From Ornithodoros turicata (Eukaryota > Arthropoda > Arachnida > Ixodida > Argasidae): a DNA stretch of 64,000 bases. The notes below the pieces were generated by a model. The model did not search any database. It saw only the letters and a program-made list of their open reading frames with translations, and had not been told where the DNA came from. Both the position numbers and the translations under genes were made by a program. The stretch spans positions 33,796,573 to 33,860,572 of the forward strand of contig NC_088206.1 of assembly GCF_037126465.1 (NCBI RefSeq). Direction: 5' to 3'. Each line of letters starts with the position of its first letter. The first letter of the stretch is position 1. Of the stretch, positions 52,319-62,900 are shown in pieces.

Positions 52319-53050
52319 TCCGTGCCTGCGAGATAATACGAAGCATTCGCGAAAAGCGAATCTATTATCAAATGCCGCGATGCAAGTGGAGGATTTTACA
52401 AGCATGACGTGCAGGCGAAATCTACATTTCTAATCACATAACCTTCGTAACACACGGCACACAAACGTATATGAAATAATTCCCAAGCGGCAATCAGATT
52501 TTGGGAGAAGCGGATCACATCAGCAATCATCGGAAATGCTTAACCAATATAGAATGAAGATGAGCGTTATGCATAAACACAATGGAAGATATATATATAA
52601 TAAGCAGATCAGCGCAGGTCACACATAAACGTAGATCCAATTCACAAAATATACTGGAGGTTTCCCATAGCCATACAGAAGAACTATCACATTATTTTAT
52701 TGTCATAGCAGCCGGGCACTACAAATCGAAAGACCATACTTTAATTTTATAAGCTTTTCAGCTCATAACATTGTCAAACGCAAACTCCACACAAAAGATC
52801 ATTCTCTTCTTTAAATTTTCAAAGTCAAAACTGCACGCTATTTCTTGCATTTTTTCTAAGATATAGATTAAAAAGATGTGCATATAGTCACACATACTAT
52901 AGAAGATATTTGATTGTGACTTAAATGCTAGAATTTATCGATTCGCATTCAGGAGAACTGGTGACTACCACACATCAGTAAGAGTTTAGAATTTGAACAG
53001 GTGTTGCGATTTACGATCAGTGTTGTAGAATGTGTAATTTCACAATACGC
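52319..53050. other. AT-rich core of the long-TIR element
   Basis: No coding frame was recognised. 52,740-53,060 has an inverted, diverged relative at 55,910-56,245 in the older copy, which shows that this part is family-specific and not random. Confidence 0.5.
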
Positions 53051-54612
53051 AAGCTTTAGACTGCTATAATCTCCACCTGTCGTGAGAATTATTGTTTTGA
53101 TTTTGTTTCAAGTATTCACTCGACTGGTAATCTATGAGTTCTGAACTTACGGCCTGAAATAGTTATTGTCTTGTATCTTGTAGCAATTGTTCACTCGATT
53201 GACATAAGTAAGTACCTCTAAGATGGGAATGCCTCATAACTCTGAGTTGCATTTCATATGTGATATTTCTGTGTGGTTCATTAGAAATTTCTGTTGCAAG
53301 TTATTACAAAAATTGATGTAATTAAATTTGTTTCCGGTTTTTTGATTGAGTATCGTTGCTACCAATTAATAATTTGGACTTTCTCTACATGTTCAATAAC
53401 AATATCGCATCTCTACAAACTTAGTCGACTTGACAACGACTTTGACGAAAGATTTCCTTTTCAAGGAAAGGATGCGAAAAGATAGTGATCCCCGCGAGTG
53501 ATATCGACATCTATTTGCGCTGCACAATAAAATATATCGCCTTTAAACTCTCTTATCTGACCTCTAGAGCGCCCCGTTTGCTGGACAAAGTAATATAGCC
53601 CCTAAACCTTTGAGTGATAAAGCATCCCCGGTGCTATGGTCACATAGATAGAGACAAAGACTCCCGGCTTTGAGGAAAAGAGTGAAAACCGAGATGAAAA
53701 CAGTGCATATTTTCTACGTCTTGGATACCTCCATCAAGGTTCGTAGTGTTTGTTAGAATGAAAATTGTATATTGGTCGATTTTATGATGGTTCAATGTTA
53801 GATTATTTTCCTCTGTTGTTGTTCACGTGTCGCCGCGTGTTCCTCTGTTCTTCATCCTTAAGTCTGTGCTATAGTGTTATGTCTGTGCTATTTCGCCTTT
53901 TGATAGATTGATTAGCTATTATTTCTCTATGTGTTGGATGGTGCGCAGGTTTGGCTCTCTATTAATTGTAGCTGTTGATTGTGTTATTTCTCGTTACTTC
54001 CTTACGTCTATGCTGTTCACTTCATAAGAAATGGATTTGTGTATGTCTTTTTGAAATTTGAAATGCTTTTGTGTATGTCTATCCTTTGCATGTAAACAGC
54101 CTACTGCACACCTGTTGTAGCTGGAAAAAATTATGATTGAAATCGGTACAGATTGAAAAATGACGAAAGAAGTCGACCCAGGCTGAAAAATGTGAGCTGG
54201 TAAGCGCGCACGCGTATCCTTTGCATGTAAACAGCCTACTGTACAGTTGTAGCTGGAAAAAATTATGATTGAAGTCGGCACAGATTGAAAAATGACGAAA
54301 GAAGTCGACCCAGGCTGAAAAATGTGAACTGGTAAGCGCGCACGCAGCCCTCCGGCCACGCGCCATTCACTGGTAAGCGCCTCCACCCGAGCGCCGCCCG
54401 CCGGGTGCGAGAAAAAATACGCGACCCAAGTCGGCCAAGGCTGAAAAACGTTAAAAGAAGTCGGCCCAGGTTGAAAAATGTGAGAGGGTAAGCGCGCACG
54501 CAGCCCTCCCTCCGCCGATAAGCACGTGGACAACGCTCCACACACGCGCCGCGTGGGGAAAAATACGCGCAGGGCTCAGGGCAGGGCTTATAGGACACCC
54601 CCTATTACTACT
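53050..54612. repeat. Right terminal inverted repeat
   Basis: 1.56 kb, inverse of the left arm without the tandem array. It carries the module array at 54,060-54,600 and ends CCCCCTATTACTACT. Differences from the left arm are scattered substitutions and small gaps, so the arms are not being kept identical. Confidence 0.8.
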
Positions 54613-56245
54613 GACACAATTAATCAGATTCTTATGAAGTGATCGGTGGAGTTGGCGGAGGGCCTTCGTTTACCGTCGGACATTTTTCAACTTGGGCCGA
54701 CTTCACTCGCGTATTTGTTCCCGCGCCCGGGGGGCGGCGCTCAGGTGGAGGGCTGTTCGGGAGCTTACCAGCGGTCCGAAGGGCTGGGCGTGCACTTATC
54801 GTTGTGTATTTTTCACCCTCGTTCTACTTCTCTGGCGATTTTTCCACCTGGGCCGTCTTCGTTCGCAATTTTTTCAGATGGTGCGTGAGTGGTTTACATG
54901 TAAGTAGTGGCATCCACACTGACAACACCTGGGCCGAATTCATTCACATTTTTCAGCCTGGGCCGACTTCGTTCGCAATTTTTTCAGGTGGTGCGTGAGT
55001 GGTTTACATGCAAGTAGGTACACGCGGGTGAGGAGCTGTCCGAGTGCATACCAGCGAGCCGGAGGGCTGCGCGTGCCCTTATCGTTCCATATTTTTTTCA
55101 CCTGGGCCGACTTCTTTGACAATTTTTCCTCCTGGGCCGACTTCGTTTGCAATTTTTTCAGGCGGTGCGTGAGTGGTTTACATACAAGTAAGGACATGCA
55201 CACTGGCATCCCAGCCAGGCGATGATACCGTCACACCTGGGCCGATTTCTTTTGTAAATTTCCTGCCTGGACTGCCTTCTTTCATATTTTTTTCAGGCGG
55301 TGCGGTAGGTGGTTTACACGCAAGTAGGCGCATGCACACTGACAACACCTGGACCGAATTGATTCGTAATTTTCCCACTACAACAGTTACGCGGTGGTCG
55401 GTTTGCATACAAGTAGGAACATGCACACCGGCAACTTCACCAAGCGTCGGTGCCGTCACATCTGCGCCGACTTCATTCGCGAATTTCGCGGATTACTTGA
55501 ATGGATTGATATTTTCTATATAAACTGTAAGGTAATGTGAATTCTCTATGCCGTGGTTATTAAAAGGTACGAATATTTTTCGAACGAAATGTATTTAAAA
55601 TTCGAAGAAATGGTCACTCGCGTCGACGAACCAGTTTCCGGAAGAAAGCAGCACGCTCGTGTGGGGTGCGGCGTTAACGCGTTCGGTTTCGGAACGGTGT
55701 CCGGGAAACGTTGCCCGGCGTGTTGCCGAAACGCATTCGACGACGCGGGTGACCGTTTCTTCGAGTTTTAAGTAAACTTCGTTCGAAAAATATTCGTAAC
55801 TTTTAATATCCACGACATAGAGAATTCACATTACGTTATAGTGTGTATAGAAAATATCAATCCATTCGATTAAATTTTATGTCATCGTGAAATAGTTCTT
55901 AAAACCTTCGCGTGTCAAAGTGAGCGAGCTCAAGCTTGCGTATTGTGAAATTGCACTTTCTACAACTCAGTTCGTAAACTGCGGCACCCGTTCAAATTTT
56001 AATTAAACACTTACTCATGTGTGATAGTCTCTACTGCTCCGCAATGTGATCTGATAAATTTTAGCAAAAAATGTACAAACAAATATCTTGTATATAATGT
56101 GTGACTATATAGACAGCTTTTTAATCTATATCTTTAAACAATTGTAAGAAAAAGTGTAGAGTTTTAGCTTTGAAAATTTAAACAAGAACAAGATTTGCGT
56201 TTTGTCTCATTATAAGCTAAAATCTTCTAAAATTAAAGTATTCCG
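54613..56245 (+). mobile_element. Older long-TIR element, continuation after the inner insertion
   Basis: It starts with gacaca and attaatca...gaagtga, the continuation of 47,101. A GC-rich array of at least eight module copies runs to about 55,490, many with ttttttcag before and gtggtttacatgcaag after the variable part. After a large hairpin (55,480-55,880), 55,910-56,245 matches 52,740-53,060 in inverse orientation. The far end is not found; the copy is truncated or rearranged. Confidence 0.65.
55480..55880. repeat. 400-bp hairpin
   Basis: gaatggattgatattttcta on the left pairs with tagaaaatatcaatccattc on the right, and the arms continue inward through gtaatgtgaattctctatg, tattaaaag.tacgaatattttt and cgcgtcg/cgacgcg, reaching a loop near 55,690. 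The arms are about 150-190 bp with few mismatches. It is either a fold-back MITE or a palindromic junction inside the older element. Confidence 0.75.
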
Positions 56246-56699
56246 TTTCCATTTGTTGTGCCTCATCTGCCATGACATAATGAATAGACCCATAGTTTCT
56301 CAGTGTGCCTAATGAAAAACCTCAGGTACATTCTGTGAATTGGATCTATGTTTATGTGTGATCTGTGCTGCTTTGGTTAAGTTTGCAAAAGGAAGATTTA
56401 CTTATTACAATTGCAAGGGGAGAAGGATTAAACATGACATCAGTGATCACCCCCACCAAGGCATTGATTTCTTTAAGCACGCTCTGGTAGTGGTCCAGAA
56501 TGACATTCTGGATAAAAGATCATGATAGCTTTCATTCCTTCACAATTTGAAATAAATTGACATCATGCGTCATATTTCGCACACGGATTAAAGCAGAATA
56601 ATTAATTCACTTCGGAAGTTGTTTCTTTTTATTTCGAATGACCCCGAAAACGAACCTTGAGCTGAAGACCCCGAGCATTCCAGTTTTGTAGGCACGCAG
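56246..56699. other. Non-coding stretch
   Basis: A 61-codon frame at 56,340-56,525 has no recognisable domain. AATAAA at 56,550. Confidence 0.35.
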
Positions 56700-57400
56700 G
56701 AGTTTTTTTATTTATTTGATTTCATTTTATTTCCGAAGGAAATGAGGGCCAGGTACAGAAGGGATTAGGATCCCTGACGAGGAACCTGGTCCTCTACAAG
56801 CAGTCACAGCGATTTTGACAACACAAGAATAACATACATTTTGGTCAGTTTTAACATCACCAGTCACTAATATCAACAACCTTAAACATCCACCTTAAAC
56901 ATCCACAGAACAATTTTACTAATAATGGTTCCAGTCATTCTTTTAATGAATCTAATGAATTAATCTACAGAGGTTAATATATCTACATTCAGCAATGCTT
57001 CCATCAGTGTTCTTTTGTATACAGGAAATGTTTGAAAAGAAGTAAACAGGTGGCTCATATTGTTACAAAAATTTGGTAATAAATAGTCAGTCGCCTGCAT
57101 GCCATAGTTCGTACGACTATAGGGGTAGACAGATAAATTAAGCTTCCGTAGTGGGTAGCGCTCACTTGTGGTGTTTAGCTGAATTGTACCTGAATAGAAG
57201 CTATTGTATGCGTGTAACTCAAGCTTTACAGTGTATAGATGACATATTGACATTATTTTTAATTCCCGAAAAGTCTCTGAAGACGCTGCCGTAGAATTTG
57301 TAATGAAACGTACGGCTCTTTTTTGTAGTGCATAAATTCTCGTGTAATTTGTCGAGCTAGTTAATCCCCATACTAACCAACAGTTGGAAACGAAACGCGC
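56700..57400 (-). pseudogene. LINE 3' fragment, end of ORF2 and 3' UTR
   Basis: On the minus strand the frame includes CWLVWGLTSSTNYTRIYALQ, KRAVRFI, then VKLELHAYNSF and SRTNYGMQATDYLLPNFCNN, a pattern seen at the end of the reverse-transcriptase ORF in CR1/Jockey-like LINEs (WG, lQKRAvR.I, RTNYG). The stop is at 56,960. A 3' UTR follows to an A-rich tail (T-rich on the plus strand, 56,705-56,735). RT catalytic motifs are absent because of 5' truncation. Confidence 0.6.
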
Positions 57401-58371
57401 GTCTGCGGAAGATTCTTATCCTTTTCCCATGAAGTGCTCCAAAAAGTACAGTCACACGAATGTAGTATGCAGAAAAACAGCGTTGTAGATCGTTAGGAAC
57501 CGTCGCAGGCAGGTTTCACTGGTTTAGTTATCTGCTTGAAGCGCGAAAGCTATGGCTTTTACGCCGTAGCGGAAACGAATGGCTTTGAGCAAAACATTTA
57601 TGTCGTTGCAGCTTCGATCGGTCATGGAAGGCACTATTGTTTGTTCAGCAAGCTGGTTAGGCCCCATATCCTCAAAGTGCCCATTTCTACCGACGTCCCA
57701 AATCAACCAAAAGTTCATTTCATCCGAAAAAATGTTCGGAGGTTCTGGGCTTTCGGTTGATCTGGGCACGCGGGTGGCAGTGGCCCATATCCCCCAAATG
57801 CTGTTTTCATCCGAGCGCCCACAACCACCGAAAGCGGGATACTTGAAAGGACACGATTCCTCTGTTTGTCAGGGAGAGGAGGAAGGGTGAGCGGTTCTTG
57901 GGTATGCGGGAATAGAATCCTGCAACTGAATTAGAAGTAAAGTTTGCCAAGCAAAAGTATTATAGATGTCGATCGCGTTCAAGAAGCGATCCGATCTGAA
58001 CAGAAAGACATTTTCCATGTGATTGTCTGGGGTCCAGGCACTGTGTAGGTCATCATAGTGGAAAGCGAATAGCAACAAAGCGCCCACGGCATAGGTCCCT
58101 AAAAAGGTTACAAAAAGGACCTCCTTTACTTTTCTTTAATGCTTTCTGTTAATACAGTTCAGACGTTCAGAAAACACCCTATTAACCAGCGGACACAACC
58201 CCTAGAAAAAGCTTGCAAACAGTATGAATGCATGAGACCAACATATCGTCTCCTCAGAAGGCGCTTATGTTTGTGTTTTGCACCGCGCCGCTATGTGTTC
58301 CAGCCACATAACATACCACTCCCACCATGCTCTTTTTCCGTGACTCATGACGCGGACCTTCATCCTCTTGT
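57401..58371. other. Unrecognised stretch
   Basis: Overlapping open frames on both strands at 57,524-57,890 have no recognisable domain. Nothing else was recognised. Confidence 0.3.
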
Positions 58372-58524
58372 GGAAGGAAGATCCAACAGGAAAAAATATC
58401 TATCGGGAAAGAACATCCAACGGGGTCACGTGACAGAAGGAAGGGAGGTCCACAGGGAAAGAAGATCCAACCGAGAGAGAAGATCCACACGGAAGAAACA
58501 TCCATAGAGAAAGAAGATCCAAAC
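58372..58524 (+). repeat. 16-18-bp minisatellite
   Basis: About nine imperfect units of ggaaagaagatccaacg, with variants acatccaacg and ggtccacag. Confidence 0.8.
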
Positions 58525-59771
58525 GTGTAATCTGGCTAAACGACTATCGTGTCCAACTGTTGAGAGGACTTGCCGGCCACGGATATTTCTACGAGCATAA
58601 ACAAGAGGCACAAAAATGCGTGCAAAGGATTACAAAGAGGGAAATCGAATTTTCTACCGTTTTTTTTAAATAGTGAAATACTGAATATGTATTGCAAATT
58701 GCACCCACCATACACGTCTGGGTAGAAGTGAGTGGAGAAATGTGTATGCAGTACCGATGGTGCCTCAGGTGAGGATTGTTGCGTTGGAATAACGTCAGTT
58801 CACAACATCCGTAAAATAAGGCTGTACCTTCGATTTCCTTTCACCCATTAAATACGTGTTGCAAGTTAAAAAAAATGTTCTGTTACCATTGCTCCTTTGT
58901 TGACTTGAAATGCTAGTAACCAAAAATGTCAGCTCCTCTTCCTTAAAGGGACAGTCGCATCGACCACAGATCGATTCCGAAACCACAGTGAAATGAGATT
59001 CCCCGTTCTTCACTGACCATGACTCCGCAAGTCTCATTCCGATCGACGGAATACTTTTTCCATAATTCCTGTGTAAGCGGCGCTACAGCAGACGACGGAT
59101 GCGGTCGTCAAGCGGAACTCCCCGCTGAGATTCTTTAACAACGTCACAAGGAATCTGACCAATAAGAACGCGGCGAGCCAGAGGAGTCCCCGCGGGTTGC
59201 AGCTTGCATGAGCAAGGTCAGGGAGACGAAGGCGAAGGCACATACGGAGATGGCGGACTCGGAACGCGGAAGTGGCGAATCGTGCTGTTCAAGTGCGTTT
59301 AGTAATAGCAGTCCTCCTCAGGTACCCGCGGACGCGGCTGTAGAGTATGTACCACTGCGCCCATACACCATGTTGCAAGCCCATTGGCCTAGACTGTGCG
59401 CGCGCTCCGATTGGTCGAGAACGTTTTGAAATCGCATTTTGTAGCGCGCATGTGCGTACAGCGTCTCGGCCGTTTCAGCATAGTTTCGAAATAGCACGGC
59501 CGGCATGTCGTCCTCTTGTGTTCGGTGGTGTCAATCGACAGAACAGTTTGCAGAAATGTATGTTCGCGGGTTTATTAGTTCGTCCTTGTGAGTCTACGCG
59601 TGTTGTGCTGTTTCTGGACACAACTGTTATCCCACGAACAATTTGTCAACTGCGGTACCGGAATGCTTCATGAGTTGGAGCGTGAAGAACAAGTTCGAGC
59701 GCCGTTGGACTTCGAGGACTGTCAACAAAGACAGGATTACGTGCCACACAAGCGCTTTTCGTTTCGCTATA
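58525..59771. other. Mostly non-coding, CpG-rich from 59,040
   Basis: An ATG at 59,251 opens a short frame (MADSERGSGESCCSSAFSNS) ending at a possible donor CAG/GTACCC (59,322), which may be an alternative first exon. The CpG-rich stretch 59,040-59,750 is a plausible promoter for the gene model starting at 59,772. Confidence 0.3.
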
Positions 59772-61043
59772 ATGGATGCACCGCAGGCACCGAAAGAAGA
59801 TGCTCATCATGAAATGGTACGCACTCGTGAGACTGGCTCGGTATTAGGAGTTGAACGGTATGTTCGTTCTTTTTCATGTTCGAACTTTGTCCCAGTGTGT
59901 CAGCAACGCAATGGGCTTTGTACGCACAGCGTACCCATGTATCAGATCTTTGAATTAGTGCTTTGTATCAAATAAATCTTTATTTTACCCCAAAATTGCT
60001 TTAGTTATTTTGAATACCGAGTAACGGCGGCAGGCCTGAAATCCAGGAGAAGTCGATGGTAGCCAGGACCGACCGAAAAGCCAGCCAGACATGGAGGCTC
60101 CTGATTGGCCGACTGGTTGTGCATAATATCCACCACGTCGCAATTTCATTGGTCGTGCGCCCAGTGTTGTGGGAATTATCTCAAACTATGGGCTCTATGG
60201 GGAGCTGTTGGAGCCTGGTAATAGCTCCCGTGACGAATATACATGTTTGATGACGGCCCATATTCGACGGATCCGCTTCTTCTGCAAGTCGGTGGTGATG
60301 GACGTGCCGCAGCTGCGTTAGCGCAACAGAATGAGCATCAGGACCATTGCTTTAGGTACGTTCATGATCGGAGTGCTCAATCCCGGAGTGATCTCGTGAC
60401 CTTCACTACGACGCCGGAAACCATCCAAGTGCTTGTGCGGCGTCTGTGCTCCCCAGGAACCGGATGAGTATCTATATGCTAGAGTGCTGGTGAAGTGGCA
60501 GAGTTGTGTAATGACGGCGAAGAACAGTGTAAGCACGCATTACACTTTGTTCCCAGCTCTCTGTCTTCGGCCAGAACTTCTGGTGGTGTATCCACCGCAG
60601 TATTGCAGCGACGATCACAGTCTTCGCCCACTGTGCCCACGATAGATAGGCACGTTGAGCAATCCTTATTTTCGTAGTTGTCGTCGTTGTTTGCACACAC
60701 AACGAATGCCCCATGAATGTTACGAAGGCTCTAACCAACTGATGAATGATTTTCAGGAAATTACTGTGCTACGTGTTTAGGAAAGTGTCCTTTCCTTTTA
60801 CAGCTACGTCAGGTTCACTGCTTATTGTGTGTTTACAAGCTGAGTTTGGAGATTCCTTGGACCGAGAAACAGACGACAGATACCTGGGTGTGTCGTCCGC
60901 ATGATTCGCCAGCGTTTTTCCATCCCGGTCCTATCAGGACTATCATCTTTAGTGTGCCTCATTTCCTGCTCACACCTACACAAACAGAATCTGTGTTACC
61001 ACAGCAATCCCGAAAAGTGCAAAGGAATAGGCAGGAACAATAA
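59772..61043 (+). CDS. Possible three-exon gene, product unknown
   Basis: Candidate exons 59,772-59,816, 60,457-60,528 and 60,804-61,043 all join in phase 0. Donors are ATG/GTACGC and AGT/GTAAGC; acceptors are gctccccag and ctttccttttacag. The result is about 118 residues: MDAPQAPKEDAHHEM, then EPDEYLYARVLVKWQS..., then LRQVHCLLCVYKLSLEIPWT..., ending RNRQEQ and TAA. AATAAA overlaps the stop (61,039-61,044). The last exon is open for 79 codons after a good acceptor. No family was recognised. The first exon could instead read through to a stop at about 59,973 next to another AATAAA, giving a 67-residue alternative. Exon choice is uncertain. Confidence 0.3.
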
Positions 61044-61044
61044 A

Positions 61045-62015
61045 CTACCTGGCCATAAATGACAGTTATACTTTTAATGGTAGTGTAGTGCTTTTTATCG
61101 TTGGCAGTATTATAGCATGTGAGGGATATAACACGTCAAATAATTTCAGGTAACGTTTCATAACTCACTACTGGTACAGTTACACCTCATTATCATAGTA
61201 AGTGCTGTCTGGGAATGTCCACAATCTGTCATTCCCACGGAAGATTGTCCTGCCTTGATACAGCAAAACAAATTTTGATACCTGCCATTGATCCAATTTT
61301 TTAGCACCACTGTTTTGAAAACAGCTTTCAAGACTGTAGCTTCAGAGATCCTTGGCAGAGCATTACCTCTTGTCTATATATTATAATTATTATTATAATG
61401 ACAGGCAGTAAGCTACGCAAGTGTGAATAAATCTTTGTGTTGACTGAGTGTGAGTGTCGTCCATTCAAGAGCCATTGCACAGGTCCACATCCAACTTCAC
61501 GCACAGATATTTATTATTTGCTATGCACAGACAGTTATCAGCGTGCACCACACTGGCAATGTCCCTTGGGATCTGAAGCGGGGACTCACAAAAAAAGAAG
61601 AAAAAACAGTTTCGTAAGTACTTCAATTGCAATGAAAACGGGACGGTTGGACAGTAAATTGGACGGTTTCGTTATAACAGTGGTACACAGGAAAAAAACT
61701 CGGGGTGTTGGGGGGGGGGGGGACCTGGATCAATCTCTGGGCACAACCAAGTGTAAAATTTTGGGAGGGTTAGTACATCCTGAAATGACCCTCATGCCTC
61801 AGACCCCACTACTCGAATGATGCATCTCCCTTTTACAGTAAGAGGCCTCTTACTATCTACGGCATTTCCTATCAAAGCTCACAGGACAGCAAATTTGGCC
61901 AATGCTTATGTGACAGTGCCTCGTAGAACATGCAGCTTTTCTGTTGAATTGACACTACATCTCTGGTAGCCCCTTTAATGTCTGGGGGTAGGTGTGTGGA
62001 GCGAAGTAAACGAGG
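61045..62015. other. Non-coding stretch
   Basis: A (TTA)n-like run lies at 61,380-61,400 and a G homopolymer at 61,709-61,722. A 127-codon frame at 61,437-61,820 spans the G-run and has no recognisable domain. Confidence 0.35.
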
Positions 62016-62144
62016 TGTTCACACCACAATTTGCGGGAAATAACTGAGGGTTTATTCCAGTGGCGGTTGCCACCAAAAACGAAAGTGGAAAAACGTGCAG
62101 CGTGCAGGCCGCGGCTTAACGATGGCGATGCGGGCTGCTACACA
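62016..62144 (-). repeat. 3' LTR of the reverse-strand gypsy element
   Basis: On the minus strand, a purine-rich GTCTGGGGGGAGGC (62,158-62,145) precedes TGTGTAGCAGCCCGC. AATAAA follows at 62,056-62,051, and the stretch ends at TGTGAACA (about 62,016). The short LTR of about 129 bp is inferred, because the partner LTR lies outside the window. Confidence 0.5.
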
Positions 62145-62900
62145 GCCTCCCCCCAGACTCCGAGAGGAGCGGTCAGCCCAAGTGACATGTCTGGTGGCGC
62201 TCAGAGAAGGCTGAGTGGGGAAGGGAGGCGGGAGGGCTACTGGGGGCTCGGGTGGCTCCACAAAGGCTGGCTTGAGTCTGTCCAGGCTCACGGTTTCTGG
62301 TTTGCCATCAACCGAGATGGTAAAAAACTTGTCCGAACGCCGGAGAACGGGGTGAGGGCCGGTGTAAGGTTGCTCAAGCGGGCGGCGGATCCTGTCACGG
62401 CGCATGAAGACATGCGAGGCAGAAGACAGCTGCTGGGGGACAAAGGAGGATCTGGGCGAGGGAACACGAGGTGAGGCAGGACGGACGTTTGCGAAAGCGC
62501 GACGAAGCGTGTCGACGTAAGTTCCGGGGGGAGTGGAGACCTCTGTTACGTCAAAGAAGTCAGCCGGGGGCCTGAGGGTAGTGCCGTACACCAGTTCAGC
62601 CGCGCTGCAGCCGAGGTCGGCCTTGACGGATGCGCGGATGCCGAGGAGGACGGCGGGCAAGACAGATGACCAGTGGGCGGTGTCCTCGTGGGCCATGATG
62701 GCACCCTTTAACTGGCGATGCAGGCGCTCTACCATACCGTTAAAGGCCGGATGGTAGGATGTGGTGCGAATCCGTCGCGTGCCCAGGAGTTGGAGGAAAG
62801 CGGCAAAAAGCCTCGCTTCGAACGGGCAACCCAGGTCGAAAGGAAGGTCGAGGCGACAGTGGCGGCGGTGGCGTCGGACATGGGGGCCGCTTCTGGCCAT
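62052..62900 (-). pseudogene. Reverse-strand gypsy: integrase C-terminal part
   Basis: This continues the integrase core after a deletion: [34 protein letters not shown] with the catalytic Glu, ILGIRASVK-type helix, and ADLGCSAAELVYG. It ends with the GPY/F-type module YTGPHPVLRRSDKFFTI and VDGKPETVSLDRLKP. The final residues (SLGGGCVA...) are encoded across the polypurine tract and into the LTR. The segment that should carry the second Asp (normally TDxGxQFE) is missing at the junction with the preceding phase near 62,850. Confidence 0.8.

Larger units (their letters stand above)
47096..54618. mobile_element. Long-TIR element, 7.5 kb, 6-bp TSD gacaca, AG...CT ends
   Basis: The element proper is 47,102-54,612, flanked by gacaca (47,096-47,101 and 54,613-54,618). 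Ends read AGTAGTAACAGGGGGTGTCC and, inverted, AGTAGTAATAGGGGGTGTCC. The right inverted repeat covers about 53,050-54,612. The left covers 47,102-50,320 and is about twice as long because of internal tandem duplication. The core (50,320-53,050) is AT-rich with two short ORFs and a direct duplication. The 6-bp duplication, AG terminus and long TIRs are the Maverick/Polinton pattern. No polymerase, integrase, packaging ATPase, protease or capsid gene is present, so it is a non-autonomous relative or an undescribed element. Confidence 0.8.

Noticed and set aside
47102..54612. Complete Maverick/Polinton or integrated DNA virus
   Set aside because: No polymerase B, integrase, packaging ATPase, protease or capsid gene is visible; only structural hallmarks match.
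57524..57769. Reverse-strand 81-codon gene
   Set aside because: Equally long frames exist on the opposite strand; no recognisable domain.
58139..58507. Basic 122-codon protein
   Set aside because: Half of it translates the 16-18-bp minisatellite; no domain.
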